Source: Desulfobacter vibrioformis DSM 8776
GTDB lineage: Bacteria; Desulfobacterota; Desulfobacteria; Desulfobacterales; Desulfobacteraceae
NCBI RefSeq assembly: GCF_000745975.1
Contig: NZ_JQKJ01000010.1
Coordinates: 62,001 to 126,000 of the forward strand
Reading direction: 5' to 3'
DNA length: 64,000 nucleotides
A program made the position numbers and the translations under genes. How positions within the stretch are numbered: the stretch's first letter is position 1; the number at the start of each line of letters is the position of its first letter. Shown here one piece after another: positions 26,790-36,235 of this stretch. Under the pieces are notes generated by a model. The model did not search any database, had not been told where the DNA came from, and saw only the letters and a list, made by a program, of their open reading frames with translations.

Positions 26790-27716
26790 TTAAAATTCAA
26801 TCACACGTCCAGCCCCCAAGGGTCTGACCACCTTATCGCCATAAGCTTTGGTGAAATATTGAATGGCGTTGCTGCCAGTACAATGTCCCCCATAAAAGGT
26901 AAAATCATTGGTCTTAATTGTATCCGTATAGGCAACAGCCTTTGCAAGCACCTCATCATCAGCACTCTTCAGGTGAAGGCCGCCAACCACGGCAAGCAGT
27001 TTATCATTGGGAAATTCTTTATGGATCGCTTTCAGGATATTAATGTATCCTGCATGGCCGCATCCGAAGATTGCCACGATACCCCGGGGGGTCCTGATCG
27101 CTATCGTAGCGTCATCAATAATGGGGCAAGGTCCGGTGCCGTCCTCATTTTGAAATTTTCCCTGTGTCGGCACATAGCTTCCGGGTTCCCGGGGGACATC
27201 GGTAAAAAAATACATATTCTCATCCAGTTGGGATACGTCATTTCTGGGCTGGAATACAGGGTCGGCATATTTTCTGGCAAGATAGGGCATACCGCAAATC
27301 CGGACCGGGTTACCTTTTTTTACGCCATACTGTTTATGCCAGATGTAAGGATGACCGTAAACAGGTGGTTTCCCTTTGAGACGCGGATAGAATGTCAAAC
27401 CGCCGGTGTGGTCATCATGACCATGACTGATGGCGATTCCAGTAAGGTTGTCCAGACTGATATTCATGAGTTTGGCATTTTGCATGAAAATATCCGTGGT
27501 GCCGGTGTCGATCAGCCAGTGGTGGCCATTGGCCAGTTCAACGAAAATAGACACGCCATGCTCAGTGACAAACCTGTCCGAAGCGGCAGAGTCATCGCAC
27601 AACACGGAAAGTTTCACTTTCCCGGTGTCGCCCGCAAACCCACTACCCGCTATCACCATTGTAACCAGACAGGAAGCGACAAAAAAACATATCTTCCTAA
27701 CAAAATTTTTTTTCAT
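26790..27716 (-). CDS. exported metallo-beta-lactamase-fold hydrolase (COG1237-like)
   Basis: 308 residues. N-terminal signal peptide (charged start KKNFVRK, hydrophobic to ~28). Metal motif H98-G-H-D-D-H103 with ISHGHDDHTGGL, later GCGHAGYIN and GGLHL, and a C-terminal GGHCTGSNA. This matches the COG1237 branch, which includes the archaeal enzyme that makes a methanopterin precursor; most bacterial members have unknown substrates. Export to the periplasm argues against a cofactor-synthesis role here. The chemoreceptor gene lies 15 bases upstream on the same strand and the Cache protein downstream, so the three may be one transcription unit. Confidence 0.8.
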   Translation of the reverse strand: MKKNFVRKICFFVASCLVTMVIAGSGFAGDTGKVKLSVLCDDSAASDRFVTEHGVSIFVELANGHHWLIDTGTTDIFMQNAKLMNISLDNLTGIAISHGHDDHTGGLTFYPRLKGKPPVYGHPYIWHKQYGVKKGNPVRICGMPYLARKYADPVFQPRNDVSQLDENMYFFTDVPREPGSYVPTQGKFQNEDGTGPCPIIDDATIAIRTPRGIVAIFGCGHAGYINILKAIHKEFPNDKLLAVVGGLHLKSADDEVLAKAVAYTDTIKTNDFTFYGGHCTGSNAIQYFTKAYGDKVVRPLGAGRVIEF

Positions 27717-27731
27717 TTACATTCTCCTTGG

Positions 27732-29573
27732 TTAAATTTTAAACAGGTCAATCGTTTTTTTAAGCTGCTCTGACAATTGGCTTAAACCACCTGCACTGGC
27801 ATTGACCTGCATGCTGTTGGCTGACATCTCGGTTGCTGCCTGGTTTACCTCGGCAATATCTTTGGCAATTTCCCTTGCCACTGTCGAACTCTGGGTCACA
27901 TTTTCGGTCACGTCCTGAATCCCCTGGGCAGCCTGGATCACATTGGAAGCGATTTCTCTGGTCGTGACCGACTGCTCCTCCACAGATGCTGCAACCGTGT
28001 CGATCATCTCATTGACGGTCTTGATGGCAAAGGTGATCTCTTCGATTTCAGAAACCGTCTGACGGGTTGAGTCTTGAATGGTTTCAATTTTCTGCTTGAT
28101 TTCCATGGTGGCTTCTGCTGTTTGTCTTGCCAAGGTTTTGATTTCCCCTGCCACCACAGCAAATCCTTTGCCGGCTTCCCCGGACCGGGCCGCTTCAATG
28201 GTGGCGTTTAACGCCAGCAGGTTGGTCTGCTCTGAAATTTCATTAATGGTCTCAACCACCTTTCCGATTTTCTGGGCAGACTTGCTTAACTGATCTATAT
28301 TTATAGATGCTTTCTTTGTCCTGTCCACGGCCTGGTTACTTGAGTTCCTAGTTTTTTCGGTGTTTTGGGCAATCTCATTAATGGTAGATTTCATCTCTTC
28401 AGCGGCTGAAGACACCATGCTGATATTGGTTGATGACTGCTCGGCTGCAGCAGCCACAGAGGACAGATTGGAACTCATCTCTTCTGCTGCCGCTGCAACC
28501 GTGCCGGATTTAACAGACATTTTATCCGCGCCGTCACTCATCTTTTTTGAAATGGCAAAAAGTTCGCTGGAAGAAGTGTGAAGCTTTTTTGAATTTCCGG
28601 AAATATCCGTAATAATGCCATGGAGCTTTTGAACAAAGCTATTAAACCACTTGCCCAGACTGCCGATCTCATCCTTGCTCTTCACTGTCAGGCGTTTGGT
28701 TAAATCGCCTTCACCCTCTGCCGCATCCTTGAGTCCTGCAACAACGTCACTGATGGATCTATTGATCGAACGGGCAAGCAGCAAGGCCAGGGCAACCGCA
28801 ATAAAGGCAGCAAAAAGACCGACCGCGTTAAAAAGCGTTTTCATGTACGACGCATGTTGATATACGGATTCGCTGATTTTAAAAACCTCTTCCTTTTTAC
28901 CGTCTATTTTGTCTTCTTCAGCATTGATTCTCGTTTTTTTAGCATTGATCTCCACAATGGCATCTTGGATACGTTTTTCTTGAAGATCCTGGAGTTGCTC
29001 ACTAATGACCCGTACCGCAGTAAAAGCCTTAAAAGCAGAACCCCTTTCACTTGCCTTGCGCGCAAATCGGGATTTACCCGGCGTATTGGCCAGCTTTGCC
29101 ACATATTGGGTTTTCTGTGTCCAAAAATCTACGGCCTTGAGATAACTGGCAAAAAGGATCTTGATTTCCTCGGTTTCGAAACTCTCAGACGCTTTTTTCA
29201 TCCTCTCTGCAGCCTGGTGGATGTTTTCCGAACTGGCTTTTTTGGCAGCCTCTATTTCCGGAGGCTCACTGGCGACAAGGGACATTTTTTCGGCAATAAC
29301 GGCTTGGGTCAGGTCCCTGTCCGCCTCAATCATCAGTTTAATACTATTTTGGAGGTTCTGGAGCCGGACAACATCATCATTGATTAGGGGAAGCATTTCG
29401 TTGGAGATAAGCGGGGTTATTTGCTTCTCGATCAGCACCACAAATTGGTCATTTACAATGTGCCTCAAATCTTTCGTCAAATTTTCCAGAGCCCACTGCC
29501 CAAAAGCGATCAATATAAAGAGAGAAATAAGGGGCACTCCAATAATAATCATTATTTTCCGATTCAAACTCAA
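27732..29573 (-). CDS. methyl-accepting chemotaxis protein
   Basis: 613 residues. TM1 near 7-25, a long helical periplasmic domain (~30-250), TM2 near 255-278, a HAMP region ([20 protein letters not shown]), then a methyl-accepting signalling domain whose tip reads [37 protein letters not shown], the CheA/CheW contact. The start is TTG 29573 because GGAGG lies seven bases upstream and the protein then opens [14 protein letters not shown]; an ATG at 29651 would add 26 unlikely residues. Senses an unknown external signal and directs motility or another Che pathway. Confidence 0.9.
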   Translation of the reverse strand: MSLNRKIMIIIGVPLISLFILIAFGQWALENLTKDLRHIVNDQFVVLIEKQITPLISNEMLPLINDDVVRLQNLQNSIKLMIEADRDLTQAVIAEKMSLVASEPPEIEAAKKASSENIHQAAERMKKASESFETEEIKILFASYLKAVDFWTQKTQYVAKLANTPGKSRFARKASERGSAFKAFTAVRVISEQLQDLQEKRIQDAIVEINAKKTRINAEEDKIDGKKEEVFKISESVYQHASYMKTLFNAVGLFAAFIAVALALLLARSINRSISDVVAGLKDAAEGEGDLTKRLTVKSKDEIGSLGKWFNSFVQKLHGIITDISGNSKKLHTSSSELFAISKKMSDGADKMSVKSGTVAAAAEEMSSNLSSVAAAAEQSSTNISMVSSAAEEMKSTINEIAQNTEKTRNSSNQAVDRTKKASINIDQLSKSAQKIGKVVETINEISEQTNLLALNATIEAARSGEAGKGFAVVAGEIKTLARQTAEATMEIKQKIETIQDSTRQTVSEIEEITFAIKTVNEMIDTVAASVEEQSVTTREIASNVIQAAQGIQDVTENVTQSSTVAREIAKDIAEVNQAATEMSANSMQVNASAGGLSQLSEQLKKTIDLFKI

Positions 29574-29800
29574 TTTATATCCTCCAATTTTATAACAAAA
29601 TTTTCCTATAAATTTGAGAATCCTACAAAAATTTGAACGTATTGGCAACACAATTCTTGGACTTGATCATAACTTCGGCCACTTTGTGCTCATCCTTGCA
29701 GAACCTGAAAATACCGATGAAATTACAATAGGTTGACAGTACCCTGAATCGTGTTTTCTCACGAGTGGGCCATCTTATGATCAAGCTCTTGATTTCGAAT

Positions 29801-29856
29801 GGCTCGGACGGATTATATATTAAAGTTACGCTTGATTTTCGCTGCCAGGGATGTTT
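29801..29856 (+). repeat. 56-base direct repeat, copy 2
   Basis: Begins GGCTCGGACGGATTATATAT; one base different from copy 1 at 24295-24350. Confidence 0.85.
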
Positions 29857-29878
29857 TATCTCATCTCAAAGGACAACC

Positions 29879-29903
29879 GGTGGGCACAAAAATCGTGCCC
29901 ACC
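29879..29903. repeat. REP-like palindrome
   Basis: GGTGGGCAC and GTGCCCACC, perfect nine-base arms around AAAAATC, followed by CTACC. This form of GTGGGCAC palindrome is dispersed in many bacterial genomes. Confidence 0.7.
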
Positions 29904-29962
29904 CTACCGCACTGAAAGGCTATCCGCTTTTGTGTAACCCCATGCGGTGTATTAAAAGACGG

Positions 29963-30355
29963 TTACGCGCCGATAATTGTCACGTTGATTTTCCGGGTTC
30001 TGGGCCCGTCGAACTCGCAGAAAAAAAGACTTTGCCAGGTTCCCAGAACCAGATTTTTATTCTCAAGGGCAACGGTTTCAGACGGCCCGAACAGGCTGAC
30101 CTTTATGTGGGCCGCTGAATTGCCTTCCATGTGCTTGAAATTGTCATCAAAGGGGATCACCTTGTTGATACAGGATAAAATATCCCCGGGCACTGCCGGA
30201 TCTGCATTTTCATTAATGGTCACAGCACCTGTGGTGTGCATGGAAAACACATGCACAAGTCCGTTGCTTATGCCGGACTGCCGGACAATGTCCCGGACCT
30301 GGCCGGTGATATCTATCATCTGGGTCCTGGCCCCGGTTTTAATTGAAAACTGCAT
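29963..30355 (-). CDS. yjbQ: YjbQ family protein (UPF0047)
   Basis: 130 residues, full family length. The typical stretches MIDITGQVRDIV, GLVHVFSMHTTGAVTINEN, NSAAHIKVSLFG and GTWQSLFFCEFDGPR, including conserved His and Glu residues, are all present. YjbQ proteins have weak thiamin-phosphate synthase activity; the physiological role is not settled. Cytoplasmic. It is 31 bases downstream of the transketolase gene on the same strand, so probably co-transcribed. The link to transketolase, a thiamin diphosphate enzyme, may or may not be meaningful. Confidence 0.9.
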   Translation of the reverse strand: MQFSIKTGARTQMIDITGQVRDIVRQSGISNGLVHVFSMHTTGAVTINENADPAVPGDILSCINKVIPFDDNFKHMEGNSAAHIKVSLFGPSETVALENKNLVLGTWQSLFFCEFDGPRTRKINVTIIGA

Positions 30356-30386
30356 CTGTTCAGCCTCCCCTTTGATCCTTGGTAAA

Positions 30387-32390
30387 TTACATTTCCAGGG
30401 CGGTTTTTACGATGTTGTCCACGGAAAAACCAAATTCCTTGAGCACCGTACCGCCGGGGGCTGATGCGCCGAACCGTTCAATGCTGATGCTCTTGCCCTG
30501 GCTGCCTGCATACTTTTCCCACCCCATGGAAATGCCGGCTTCGACGGTCAGCCGTTTGGTAACCGTGGCAGGGAAAATTCTTTCTTTATATGCCTCAGGT
30601 GCTTTTTCAAATAATTCCCAGGAGAGCAGGGAGACCACAGAGGCCTTGATATGATGCTCTTTTTCCAGCACCTCGGCCGCAGCCACGCTGATATGGACTT
30701 CCGAACCCGTGGCAATGATGAGCATATCAGGGGTCTTGCCCGCACTTTTTACGGTGTATCCGCCCCATATCATATCCCCGTCTGAATTGGACAGATCCAG
30801 GGTGGGCAGTTTCTGCCGGGAAAGAATCAGTGCCGTGGGGCTGTTCAGGGTACCCAGGGCCTTTTTCCAGGCAAAGGCTGTTTCATTGGCATCTGCCGGA
30901 CGGATCACGGTAAGGCCGGGAATGGCCCGCAGCGCCGCCACATGCTCCACCGGCTGGTGGGTGGGACCGTCTTCGCCCACAGCCACGGAGTCATGGGTAA
31001 ACACATAGATGATGGGCAGATGCATCAGGGATGCCACCCGGATGGCCGGCCGCATGTAGTCGGAAAACACCAGGAAGGTACCGCCAAAGGGCCGGACCCC
31101 GCCATGCAGGTACATGCCGCTCATGATGGCACCCATGGCATGCTCCCGGACCCCGAAACGGATGTTTCTGCCGGCCCAGGCTTCTTTCTGGAATTCCCCG
31201 GCCCAGGTCATGTAGGTTTTATTGGAAGGCGCAAGGTCGGCAGATCCGCCCATCAAAGCCGGCAGGTTCGGTGCGATGGCGTTGAGCACCTTGCCTGAGG
31301 CCGCCCGGGTGGCAACTGGCCCGTCCCCGGGCTTGAACACAGGGATATCCTTGTCCCATCCGTTGGTTAAAAATCCTGTGATGGCATCCACAAACAGATT
31401 GGCGTCTTCGGGGTACAGGGTCTTAAATTTTGTGAATGCCTCCTGCCAGTTGTTTTCATACTGCTCCCCATATGCAAGTGCCTTGCGCGTGTTTTCCAGA
31501 ACGTCGTCCGGCACATAAAAATCCTTATCTTCAGGCAGACCATAGAATTTTTTCACCACCTTGATCTCTTCTTCACCCAGGGGTGAACCGTGGGCATCCG
31601 GTGTATCCTGCTTGCTGGGGCTGCCATAGGCGATATGCGTACTGATTTTTATCAACGAGGGCCGGGACACGTCATCCCTGGCTGCCTGAACCGCTTTTTC
31701 AATGGCATTCAGGTCGTTGCCGTCCGCCACCTCAAGCACATGCCAGTTCATGGCCTCAAATTTGGCCCTGGTGTTTTCGGTGAATGTGATGCCGGTTTTG
31801 CCTTCAATGGTGATTTCATTGTCATCATAGATGAGGATCAGACGTCCAAGGCCCAGATGCCCTGCCAGGGAAACGGCCTCCTGGGCCACCCCTTCCATGA
31901 GATCCCCGTCGCCGCAGATCGCGTAGGTGTAATGATCAATCACACTCTGCCCATTCTTGTTGAACCGGTCCGCCATATGGCGTTCGGCAATGGCCATGCC
32001 CACGGCATTGGCCACGCCCTGTCCCAGGGGGCCGGTGGTGGTTTCCACGCCCGAAGTTTCACCATACTCGGGATGCCCCGGGGTTTTGGAGCCCCACTGT
32101 CTGAATTTTTTTAAGTCATCCAGGGTCAGCCCGTAGCCAAACAGATATAAAAGCGCGTACAACAAAGAGGAGGCATGCCCGCCCGACAGAACAAAACGGT
32201 CCCGGTTGACCCAGGATGGATTGGCTGGATTCTGTTTTAAAAAGTGTTTGAAAACCACATAGGCAGCAGGTGCCAGGCCCATGGGGGCACCGGGATGCCC
32301 GGAGTTGGCTTTCTGTACCATGTCCATGCACAGGGCGCGGATGGTGTTAATGGTGAGCTGGTCTTGGTTGTTGTTTTCGGCATCAGCCAT
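30387..32390 (-). CDS. tkt: transketolase
   Basis: 667 residues. Transfers two-carbon units in the pentose phosphate pathway using thiamin diphosphate and Mg2+. The thiamin-binding [13 protein letters not shown] motif near 155 and [12 protein letters not shown] are clear. Catalytic histidines lie in SGHPGAPMG and [15 protein letters not shown]-like segments, and [18 protein letters not shown] is the conserved loop. CAGGAGATATATCC precedes ATG 32390. Followed by yjbQ; preceded 30 bases upstream by a radical SAM gene on the same strand. In a sulfate reducer it mainly supplies pentoses and erythrose phosphate. Confidence 0.96.
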   Translation of the reverse strand: MADAENNNQDQLTINTIRALCMDMVQKANSGHPGAPMGLAPAAYVVFKHFLKQNPANPSWVNRDRFVLSGGHASSLLYALLYLFGYGLTLDDLKKFRQWGSKTPGHPEYGETSGVETTTGPLGQGVANAVGMAIAERHMADRFNKNGQSVIDHYTYAICGDGDLMEGVAQEAVSLAGHLGLGRLILIYDDNEITIEGKTGITFTENTRAKFEAMNWHVLEVADGNDLNAIEKAVQAARDDVSRPSLIKISTHIAYGSPSKQDTPDAHGSPLGEEEIKVVKKFYGLPEDKDFYVPDDVLENTRKALAYGEQYENNWQEAFTKFKTLYPEDANLFVDAITGFLTNGWDKDIPVFKPGDGPVATRAASGKVLNAIAPNLPALMGGSADLAPSNKTYMTWAGEFQKEAWAGRNIRFGVREHAMGAIMSGMYLHGGVRPFGGTFLVFSDYMRPAIRVASLMHLPIIYVFTHDSVAVGEDGPTHQPVEHVAALRAIPGLTVIRPADANETAFAWKKALGTLNSPTALILSRQKLPTLDLSNSDGDMIWGGYTVKSAGKTPDMLIIATGSEVHISVAAAEVLEKEHHIKASVVSLLSWELFEKAPEAYKERIFPATVTKRLTVEAGISMGWEKYAGSQGKSISIERFGASAPGGTVLKEFGFSVDNIVKTALEM

Positions 32391-32420
32391 GGATATATCT
32401 CCTGTAAATAGTCAAAAAAG

Positions 32421-33290
32421 TTATAAAGCTCTCATATGTTCGGGTTTCAACGGAATTTTTCCGTCCAGGGCCTGGGATATAAGTTCAAGTGTTTTTTCTT
32501 TATCCCGGGGCAAATGCGCACGCACGGGCAAATAATTGGATGCATGGTTGGCGTGGAAAAGGCCGTCTGTCAGGTTGGTGGCGGCAATCATGGCACCCAG
32601 TTCGGTGAGCATCTCCTCTGGCCCGGGCAGTTGAAAGTCTCCGTTGACATACTGGTCATGCAGTTCTGTTCCGGGGATGAGCATCAGGCTTAACGCACCT
32701 ACAAAATCAGGGTCCATGGCCGTGAGCACCCTGCCGGTTTCCCTGGCATGGTCCAAAGACCCTTTGCGGCCGCCAAGCCCAAGCAGCACTGTCACCGAGA
32801 CCTTGATACCGGCCTTTTTCAACTTTTTTCCCATGGTGACCATTGTATCTGCATCCGCACCCTTGCAGATGGCCCCAAGCACCTTGTTGTCACCGGATTC
32901 AAGGCCCATGTAAGCGATCTTGATACCAAGCTTGTGAAGCAGGGCCAGCTCCTCATCGGTTTTCATTTTGATGCTTTTGGTGTTGGCATAAACGCCCACC
33001 CGCTCCACCCAGGGCAGCCGCTCCCGGATCCGTTCAAGGATGGGGACCAGGCGCCGCATGGGAATAACCAGGGCATCCCCGTCACACAGAAACAAGCGGT
33101 TCTGCCGCCGGCAGTACTTGCTGGCAAATTCAATGTCCTCAAAGATCACATCATCTTTTTTGATGTTGAACCGTTTTCCCCGATAGGTTCCGCAAAATGT
33201 GCATTTGTTATGGGAACAGCCCAATGTGACCTGGAGCAATATACTGTCCGCCTCGCTGGGAGGCCTGATAACCATGCCTTCGTAGTGCAT
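32421..33290 (-). CDS. radical SAM protein (Elp3/B12-like fold, unknown substrate)
   Basis: 289 residues. The iron-sulfur motif is CSHNKCTFC (C25, C30, C33), a CX4CX2C variant typical of one widespread uncharacterised subgroup. The TIM-barrel part follows: GVYANTKSIKM, GIKIAYMGLESGDNKVL, ISVTVLLGLGG. No extra iron-sulfur cluster domain or B12-binding domain. Cytoplasmic. It lies directly upstream of tkt on the same strand with 30 bases between. The reaction is unknown. Confidence 0.85.
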   Translation of the reverse strand: MHYEGMVIRPPSEADSILLQVTLGCSHNKCTFCGTYRGKRFNIKKDDVIFEDIEFASKYCRRQNRLFLCDGDALVIPMRRLVPILERIRERLPWVERVGVYANTKSIKMKTDEELALLHKLGIKIAYMGLESGDNKVLGAICKGADADTMVTMGKKLKKAGIKVSVTVLLGLGGRKGSLDHARETGRVLTAMDPDFVGALSLMLIPGTELHDQYVNGDFQLPGPEEMLTELGAMIAATNLTDGLFHANHASNYLPVRAHLPRDKEKTLELISQALDGKIPLKPEHMRAL

Positions 33291-33408
33291 TTGTGTATCC
33301 CCTTGTATCCCCTTAAAAATTTAGGCCATTATATTTATCAGGTATGATGTAAAAATTCAATGTATCAACCGCAAATCCGAAGGCTGTCAGCGGCCCCTTA
33401 GTTTTTGC

Positions 33409-33435
33409 TTGACTTCAAGTGGGTTTCTTTATAAT
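33409..33435 (+). promoter_or_regulatory. candidate sigma-70-type promoter of the hybrid kinase gene
   Basis: TTGACT at 33409-33414 and TATAAT at 33430-33435 with a 15-base spacer (short; an AATAAT shifted three bases would give 18). About 95 bases before the kinase start, in an AT-rich gap. Confidence 0.4.
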
Positions 33436-33528
33436 AATCCACCCTAATAAAGACATGCTCAACAAACAATTATGCTTAGATAAACAAAAGATTTTTATAC
33501 ATGATTAAATTGTTTTGGTGGATTTCCC

Positions 33529-36213
33529 ATGTTTAAAGTAAAGACCAAATTCCGGCTGCTCTCCTCGCTGCACATGTTGATCCCGGTGATGATTGTTGTT
33601 TTCTTTACCAGGAACACGCCTTTTTTTTTCGATACTGCCTTTCAAATTGCCTTGACCATATGCCTGGGCCTGATACTTTTCAATACCATGTTCAGTCCTT
33701 TTCTTTTCGGGCTTCAATGGCTTTTTTTCAAGCAGATCCAGCAGATCGTTTCCCTGTGTACGGATATACAGCACGGCAGATACAGATATTTTATTATCCC
33801 CAATGAACCGGTTGAACCAGGCGATGAAAATGAATTGATTTCCCTGATGCGCAGCATGAACTGGATGGTCCATCAGATTGAACGCCGGGAAGAGCTTCTG
33901 GAAAGACAGGTGGCCGAACGCACCCGGGAACTTGAAAACATCAATGCCGAACTTACGGTGGCCCGGGATGCGGCAAAGGCATCGTCCAATGCAAAAGGGC
34001 AGTTCCTTGCCACCATGAGCCATGAAATCCGGACCCCCATGAATGCCATCACCGGCATGAGCGAGCTTATGCTCAAAGCCGGCCTTTCGCCCCAGATGAA
34101 CGAGTATGCAACCATCATCAATACGTCTTCAAAGGATCTGCTAAAGATCATTAATGACATTCTGGATTTTTCAAAAATAGATGCGGGAAAGCTTGACATC
34201 GAAGTGGTTCCGGTGAATTTGCGAGACCTTTTAGAAGAGGTGGCGGATGTCTTCAAACACAGCCTTGCCCAAAAATCGGTGGAGCTCATTACAGATATCC
34301 ATGAAACTGTGCCGCGCCAGATAAAAACCGATCCCCTTCGTTTAAAACAGGTGATGATCAATCTGGTGTCAAATGCGGTGAAATTTACCCATGAAGGAGA
34401 GGTCCTGATCCGGGTAACCGCCCGGAATCAGGAAAATGGCACCGGATTTTATCTGGACGTTTCCATCCATGATACCGGCATTGGTATGGATCAGCAGACA
34501 TTGGATCATCTCTTTCACGCATTTACCCAGGCAGACGGGTCCACCTCCAGGAAATTCGGCGGCACCGGACTGGGACTTGCCATATCAAAAAATCTGGTGG
34601 CATTGATGGGGGGACAGATTTCCGTGTCCAGCACCAAAGGGAAAGGTTCGTGTTTTTCCTTTACCATTCATGTCCAACGCGCAGAAGAGAATGATTTTAT
34701 CCCGGTTGGCCGGCGCGCAGAGTTAAAGGGCAAATCCGTTCTTCTATCTGTAAAAAATGCCACCACCGGCAGAGTGCTTGAAAGGTTCTTATCCTTGTTC
34801 GGATTCAAGGTGACTGAAAGGTTTGGCGTACTCAAAAAAAAGGAGGAGGTTGCAGCCATCTGCCATGATCCGGTTAAGTTTGATTTGATGGTGCTGGATC
34901 TGGAATTGTTTGGACACACCGGGCTGCCGCCGGAATTTCGCCAGATCAGTTCAGACGCTTTCCCGCCGGTGATTGCCATTGGTTCCATTGGCACCGGGAC
35001 TGCTTTGAACCGGTTGCCGGCCATCCGGGCATTTCTTTCCAAACCTGTAAAGCAGTCTGCCTTGTTTGATGCGATCATGGAGTTGTTCTGTGAGGATCAA
35101 ACGCTTTTTGAAGACAGCCCGGTGCTGCTTGGCGGCCAATATGCACTTCATGGCGCCTGCGTTCTTTTGGTGGAAGATAATCGAACCAACCAGACCCTTG
35201 CTGTTGAAATTTTAAGAGGCCAGGGTATTGATACGGTGGTCGCCGCTACCGGGGCCCAGGCCCTTGAGCGGTTGAAAAACAGAACGTTTGATGCGGTGCT
35301 CATGGATGTGGGGTTGCCGGATATGGACGGGTATGAGGCCACCCGTCTTATCCGGAAGCTTGGAAAGGCAGCAAATATTCCGGTCATCGCCATGACTGCC
35401 AATGCCCTTGCCCGGGACCGGGCCAAAGGGCTTGCAGCCGGCATGGATGAATATATAACCAAGCCCGTGGATGCGGATACCCTTTTCACAGTGCTGTCAA
35501 ATATCCTTGGAAAACCGATAAAAACCGGAAACCATGTTTCAAAATCCGAAATTTTTGAAACTCATTCCCCCATGGAAGATCTGCCGGGGATTGATGTAAA
35601 AGATGCGGCAAAAAGGCTCAACGGAAACCATACCCTTTTATGCCGGGCCGTAGTTGATTATACCCTGGAAAACCAGCATACGATTTTTGAAATCAAAAAA
35701 TTGATACAGGACGGCAATATCCCGGGCCTTCTGGCTGTGGTTCACCGCTTTAAGGGGGTCAGCCTGAATATATCCGCTGTGTGTCTCGGGCGCCTTCTGG
35801 CGAATTTTGAAAAAAAGATTAAGGATGAAAAAGAAAAGGATGAGCCAAAGCTCATGGCACTTAAAGCGGATCTGGCAGATATTGACACCCAGTTTTCCCT
35901 GATCTGCGCCACGGCTGAACGTATCAGGGAAAAAACAGACAAGAGGCCCGGGGAGGCCGGACCGTTTCCGGAACAGAAACTGTTCGATCAGATGGGTGAC
36001 ATGATGAAGAAAATGGGGGAGTTGCTTAAAAAAAACAGCCTGGATGCCAAGGTCCATGCGGTATCTTTTTCAAAGGAGCTGGAAGGCACTGTCTTTGCAG
36101 CGGATGCCGGTACCCTGGCCCTTCAAGTCAAACGCTTTGATTTTCCCAGTGCCCGCAAAACCTTTCAATGTCTGGAAACCGCGATCCGGAAGCAATCATG
36201 CCTAAGGCCATGA
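33529..36213 (+). CDS. hybrid sensor histidine kinase with two receiver regions and HPt
   Basis: 894 residues. Two membrane segments in the first ~65, a HAMP-like linker and coiled coil (~80-150), HisKA with phospho-acceptor H165 (MSHEIRTPMN), and a HATPase domain with N-box and GTGLGLAISKNL near 350. Next come a degenerate receiver (~405-520), a full receiver with D593 (LMDVGLPDMDGY), and a C-terminal HPt with H739 (VHRFKGVSLN). A complete internal phosphorelay is therefore possible, but no external sensor domain is obvious. The next gene begins 22 bases downstream with a receiver domain and is the likely target. No flanking DNA-binding regulator. Confidence 0.92.
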   Translation: MFKVKTKFRLLSSLHMLIPVMIVVFFTRNTPFFFDTAFQIALTICLGLILFNTMFSPFLFGLQWLFFKQIQQIVSLCTDIQHGRYRYFIIPNEPVEPGDENELISLMRSMNWMVHQIERREELLERQVAERTRELENINAELTVARDAAKASSNAKGQFLATMSHEIRTPMNAITGMSELMLKAGLSPQMNEYATIINTSSKDLLKIINDILDFSKIDAGKLDIEVVPVNLRDLLEEVADVFKHSLAQKSVELITDIHETVPRQIKTDPLRLKQVMINLVSNAVKFTHEGEVLIRVTARNQENGTGFYLDVSIHDTGIGMDQQTLDHLFHAFTQADGSTSRKFGGTGLGLAISKNLVALMGGQISVSSTKGKGSCFSFTIHVQRAEENDFIPVGRRAELKGKSVLLSVKNATTGRVLERFLSLFGFKVTERFGVLKKKEEVAAICHDPVKFDLMVLDLELFGHTGLPPEFRQISSDAFPPVIAIGSIGTGTALNRLPAIRAFLSKPVKQSALFDAIMELFCEDQTLFEDSPVLLGGQYALHGACVLLVEDNRTNQTLAVEILRGQGIDTVVAATGAQALERLKNRTFDAVLMDVGLPDMDGYEATRLIRKLGKAANIPVIAMTANALARDRAKGLAAGMDEYITKPVDADTLFTVLSNILGKPIKTGNHVSKSEIFETHSPMEDLPGIDVKDAAKRLNGNHTLLCRAVVDYTLENQHTIFEIKKLIQDGNIPGLLAVVHRFKGVSLNISAVCLGRLLANFEKKIKDEKEKDEPKLMALKADLADIDTQFSLICATAERIREKTDKRPGEAGPFPEQKLFDQMGDMMKKMGELLKKNSLDAKVHAVSFSKELEGTVFAADAGTLALQVKRFDFPSARKTFQCLETAIRKQSCLRP

Positions 36214-36235
36214 TAAAACCGCCGCCAGGAAAAGG

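Larger units (their letters stand above)
29574..29962. other. intergenic region before the chemoreceptor gene
   Basis: 389 bases. It holds an 11-bp inverted pair CTTGATCATAA (29662-29672) / TTATGATCAAG (29775-29785), the second 56-base repeat copy and a REP-like GTGGGCAC palindrome. A short open frame around 29600-29730 does not match anything I know. Confidence 0.55.

Noticed and set aside
26859-27773. 304-codon plus-strand frame opposite the exported hydrolase gene
   Set aside because: The minus strand has a clear metallo-beta-lactamase-fold protein with signal peptide and motifs; the plus frame shows none.
29600-29732. Short plus-strand frame with peptide-like text ([20 protein letters not shown])
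   Set aside because: Only about 40 codons without a convincing start and with no known match; described only within the intergenic region.
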